Shown here one piece after another: positions 27,605-30,652 of a DNA stretch of 30,652 bases (position 1 is the stretch's first letter; each line of letters opens with the position of its first letter). Position numbers and translations under genes: made by a program. The stretch is from a virus. The stretch lies in the IMG/VR virus record IMGVR_UViG_3300027977_000136, positions 1 to 30,652 of that record, one strand, 5' to 3'. The notes under the pieces are model-generated. The model did not search any database and was not told the DNA's origin. It worked only from the letters and a program-made list of their open reading frames with translations.

Positions 27605-30600
27605 TAAACCGCACCTCCAACAGCCTTCAGCATATCTTCAATCCCACGCTGAGGCTTCGCAATCTTTTTCACGTCTTTACGTCCAGCGCCCTTGCGCACC
27701 ATCTGGCGCATCTTATCGAGGCGGCGGACGCCCTCATCGGTCGAACCATCGCCAAGATCGGCAACGTCCTGCGCGCTCCAGACATATTCACCGTCAGAAA
27801 GCCAAGCGGGAATCTTGTCCTCCTGACCGCTGCCGATGCCCTTGACCTGCCCCGGACCCATGTGACCGCCACCCTTACGATAAGCAATGAGGTGGCTTAC
27901 CATATCGTCGTCGACTTCGCCACCTTCGGCCATGCCATCCCCGAAGAACGCGAACTCACCCTCTCTCTGCCCGTAGGTGAAGGGATCGAACGTCGCGGCA
28001 GCAAGCTGGCGAGCGCGCCCTGTCGGTACGATGTAGCCAGTGCCTACATCAAGGGGGCCGCCGCCGCCGCCGCCTCCAGCAAGCGCATCGCTGATGAGGG
28101 CGCCGACTGCGTTAGCAGCCGTGAGGCCGTTGATAACCTGCTTCGCAGTTAAACCACCGGTGCCAGCGGCCCCAGTTTCGACAGTAGACGGGGTGCTAGT
28201 TCCAAGCGGGCCCTGTGGCGCCGCGCCTCCCGACAAGACCGCAGGAGCCGCGACCGCAGCGGCAACCGGGAGGCCGACAAGCGCAGCGTCAATGGGCGGC
28301 GGTTGAATGCGCCGGCCTTCCACCAGTGTTTCGTCATCAGGAAGAACGTCAGTCGCGCCTTCTGCGATGGGATATGTCTGGCTAACAGGGACAGCAAGGG
28401 CGGAAGCGATAGAAGGCTTCTCATAGCGCCGGCCTTCAGCAAGAGCTTCCTCTTCCACTGTGGAAGGAGCATAGCCAAGCGATTCGGTCGCGCTGACAAT
28501 GTTGCTGATAACCTCAGGAGTAAGAGCGCTGATGCCAGACGAAATTTCGCCCGGACGCGTAGGTGTTGAGGTGACGACGATTTCGCCCGGTACGACTTCG
28601 GCAACAGGCTGTGCAGCGGGAGTAAGCGCGCCAGCTGCAGCGGCCAGACCGCTATCAAGGCGCGTTTCCGGGATGCGCCTAGCGGCGACGTCGATCAGTT
28701 CCTCGCCGGGAAGCGACACGTCAGCCGAGGCGGCAGGGAAGAGTGAACCAGTTGCAGCGGACAGGCCAGCGTCAAGGCGCGTCCCCGGCAGGCGCTTAGC
28801 CACAGCCTCTAGAAGCGTCTCGCCCGGCAAAATTTCAACGGCAGGTGCAGCGGGCGGAGTCGGAATCAGAGCAGGCACAAGCCCACCAAGACCGGACAGG
28901 TCGACGCGAGGCGTCGGCTGGCTCGTAACAACAATTTCTTCGTCAGCCGGAGCTTCAGCTGGCTGCTGCGCCGTTCCATCTCCAACCATACCGGCGTTGT
29001 CGCTGAGGAACTGGTCAAAGCCGCCCGCCGCTGCAGCGCCGCCGAGGCCGCCAATCAGATCGACCTTCGGAATCGCAGTGCCTGAGACGACAATCTCTGG
29101 CTCACCCGGCGGCTGCGCGGGCTGTGCAGGCTGTGCGGGCAGGTCCTGCGGCGACAATGGGGCTGTTACTGCGCCGCCAGTGATAGGAGCCAACACCTCG
29201 GTGCCGGGGATCGTCGGAACAGCGCGTTGGCCCAGAGCAAGGATTTCATCGGCGTCTGGCGCAGGGCCGAACCGGTTTTCAATACGCCCTTGATCGACCG
29301 CTTGCTGGAACTGATCGGGCTGCGTGAGCGACTTGCCGACATCTCCCAGTAGAGACCCGCTCGCCGCGGTGAGACCGGAGAGAACGCTAGGGGCTATTAC
29401 GTTCCGGGCCGCCGAGACAACGATTTCAGGCAGGGCCGTCGATCCTAACGTGGACGCCGTAGAGGTGATCAACGGTTCAAGCGCCGCGGCGGGCAACGCC
29501 GTCGAGCCGCCAAAAACGATGTTCTCAAGACCGGCAAAATCAACGTCAGGCATCTGGCCGATGCCATTGCCTCCCGGCATGACTCCCTTGAGCGCGCCTG
29601 CGGTCAGACCAGAAATGCCCGCTTTTATCAAAGATTCTTCGAGGCCTTTGCCAACAGCCAAATTGCCAGCAAATGAGCCAGCTGCAGAACCAAGGCCGGC
29701 ACCAAGGGCGGATGCGCTGCCTGCAACCGCCCCTCCTTGAATCAAAGGCCCAAGCGCGAGGCCTCCCATGACGGAAAGCGCAAGCGGTATGAGGGTCTCA
29801 AGCGCCCCCATGTTATTTTCTTTGTTCGAGTACACGTCTTCGAACGCGGTGTACGGGTTGCCTGCTTTATCCGCTGCCTGCACTTCCCGCTGAAGGCGAA
29901 CGTCTACGTTCGCGCCGCCTTGCTCCGATATGGCGTTCGCTTGATCAACCAGCCGCGCAACTTCCTGAGGATTGCTAGCTGCGCCGACCGCTTTTCCACC
30001 TACAGTAAGTTGATATTTGGTGTCGGGCAGCGGCTGAAAGCTCAGGTTCTCGTATTCCGTGTTGCCCTTCAGCGTCAGAACAGGCGCTGTCTTAGCGTAA
30101 TCAAATAGCGGGTCGAGGGTGCTGAGTGTGCCGGGGGCAAAAAGAGCGGAGATGTCACCAGACTGCGCGGCGTTGCCGACAGCCGCTGCGCCCTGTTGCA
30201 GTTGCTGGATGAACTCAGGCGTCATCTCAGGCACGCCCGGCTGCGCCATCGGCTGCGGCGCGGGGGGTGCCGGCGGAGTGTAGGTCGGCTCTTGATACTG
30301 AGGAAAGAAAGGCTCAGGGGCAAAGTACTGCGGCTCAGGCTCACGGTACTGAGGCACGAAAGGCGGCGGCGCAGAGTTGCCGATACCGCTCACAGGCGCC
30401 GGCTCGGCGGACTGGGCAACGGTTGCTTGCGTATACGTTTGCTCTGGCGCGTAAGATATCGCCGCGGGGCTGCCAATGCCGCTTACGGGCGCGGGCGCGG
30501 GTGTGGGTGCAACATACACCGGCTCAGGCTCGTAATACGTTTCCGCCGATTCGCGTGCAGGTGGATAATACACCGGCGCAGGGGCGGGCTCCGGCGCGGG

Positions 30601-30652
30601 CGGTGGCGGTGGCGGAGGCGGTGCGTAATACACAGGCTCTGGCGCAGGTGGA
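27604..30652 (-). CDS. Proline-rich, repeat-containing structural protein (5' end beyond window)
   Basis: The frame is open to the right edge. A GTG at 30633 is not a true start, since the codons before it continue the same Pro/Glu/Tyr repeats (PAPEPVYY). The first 140 residues seen are Pro-rich with VSGIGS/N boxes. The middle (about 270-360) is Ala/Gly-rich and hydrophobic. Residues about 390-770 hold degenerate repeats: EIVVS/T boxes, and two units of LPGE-x-L-x5-R-x-P-x-TRLD-x-GL-x-AA-x-G. The C-terminus (GPGQVKGIGSGQEDKIPAWL, then SDGEYVWSAQDVADLGDG) is a widespread phage structural end that I have seen in tail and ejection-region proteins. It overlaps the next gene by one base. Probably a tail or internal virion protein. 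Confidence 0.75.
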   Translation of the reverse strand, partial: PPAPEPVYYAPPPPPPPPAPEPAPAPVYYPPARESAETYYEPEPVYVAPTPAPAPVSGIGSPAAISYAPEQTYTQATVAQSAEPAPVSGIGNSAPPPFVPQYREPEPQYFAPEPFFPQYQEPTYTPPAPPAPQPMAQPGVPEMTPEFIQQLQQGAAAVGNAAQSGDISALFAPGTLSTLDPLFDYAKTAPVLTLKGNTEYENLSFQPLPDTKYQLTVGGKAVGAASNPQEVARLVDQANAISEQGGANVDVRLQREVQAADKAGNPYTAFEDVYSNKENNMGALETLIPLALSVMGGLALGPLIQGGAVAGSASALGAGLGSAAGSFAGNLAVGKGLEESLIKAGISGLTAGALKGVMPGGNGIGQMPDVDFAGLENIVFGGSTALPAAALEPLITSTASTLGSTALPEIVVSAARNVIAPSVLSGLTAASGSLLGDVGKSLTQPDQFQQAVDQGRIENRFGPAPDADEILALGQRAVPTIPGTEVLAPITGGAVTAPLSPQDLPAQPAQPAQPPGEPEIVVSGTAIPKVDLIGGLGGAAAAGGFDQFLSDNAGMVGDGTAQQPAEAPADEEIVVTSQPTPRVDLSGLGGLVPALIPTPPAAPAVEILPGETLLEAVAKRLPGTRLDAGLSAATGSLFPAASADVSLPGEELIDVAARRIPETRLDSGLAAAAGALTPAAQPVAEVVPGEIVVTSTPTRPGEISSGISALTPEVISNIVSATESLGYAPSTVEEEALAEGRRYEKPSIASALAVPVSQTYPIAEGATDVLPDDETLVEGRRIQPPPIDAALVGLPVAAAVAAPAVLSGGAAPQGPLGTSTPSTVETGAAGTGGLTAKQVINGLTAANAVGALISDALAGGGGGGGPLDVGTGYIVPTGRARQLAAATFDPFTYGQREGEFAFFGDGMAEGGEVDDDMVSHLIAYRKGGGHMGPGQVKGIGSGQEDKIPAWLSDGEYVWSAQDVADLGDGSTDEGVRRLDKMRQMVRKGAGRKDVKKIAKPQRGIEDMLKAVGGAV

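Overview
The window looks like a large part of a tailed double-stranded DNA phage genome. It has terminase subunits, a split primase/helicase, a YqaJ-RecT-SSB-like recombination set, dozens of small overlapping early genes and very large virion-type proteins. Coding density is high, overlaps of the ATGA/GTGA type are common, and Shine-Dalgarno sites are strong (often GAAGGGAG). GC content is high outside one AT-rich island. Gene content and style suggest a phage of an alphaproteobacterium, but this is an inference, since no host gene is present. I see no integrase, excisionase, repressor, tRNA, rRNA or CRISPR array. The window cuts through a gene at each end, so the genome continues on both sides.

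Layout. (1) 1-2593, minus strand: packaging genes terS, an HNH/AP2 endonuclease and terL (terL runs off the left edge), with a good sigma70-type promoter at 2687-2715. A second HNH/AP2 endonuclease lies at 2762-3247. (2) 3248-3559: divergent intergenic region with operator-like repeats. (3) 3560-5238, plus strand: small unknown genes separated by repeated GC-rich hairpins and closed by a clear intrinsic terminator (5262-5290). (4) 5239-6099: no credible gene. The first part is GC-rich, then an AT-rich island carries eight ATACAG/CTGTAT sites, inverted repeats and a promoter candidate. It is the best candidate here for a replication origin or control region. (5) 6100-10092, plus strand: a tightly chained run of small early genes, including one protein with an 11-unit 12-nt minisatellite and one PD-(D/E)XK nuclease candidate. 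(6) 10194-18812, plus strand: replication and recombination: zinc-less primase N-domain, TOPRIM-helicase, several accessory genes, SF2 helicase, VRR-NUC nuclease, then a separately promoted YqaJ exonuclease, RHH-like protein, RecT and SSB-like protein. (7) 18833-30652, minus strand: four packed late genes, including a 2153-aa virion protein with an HExxH motif and a proline-rich protein that enters from the right edge.

All plus-strand genes form one early/middle block. All minus-strand genes read away from it (leftward at 2.7 kb) or toward its end (at 18.8 kb). This is what a circular map would give if the late transcript starts near 2.7 kb, runs left through terminase, head and tail genes, wraps around, and ends at the hairpin at 18822-18849. 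The recombination set and the primase/helicase would supply replication and concatemer formation, and the terminase would package the product.
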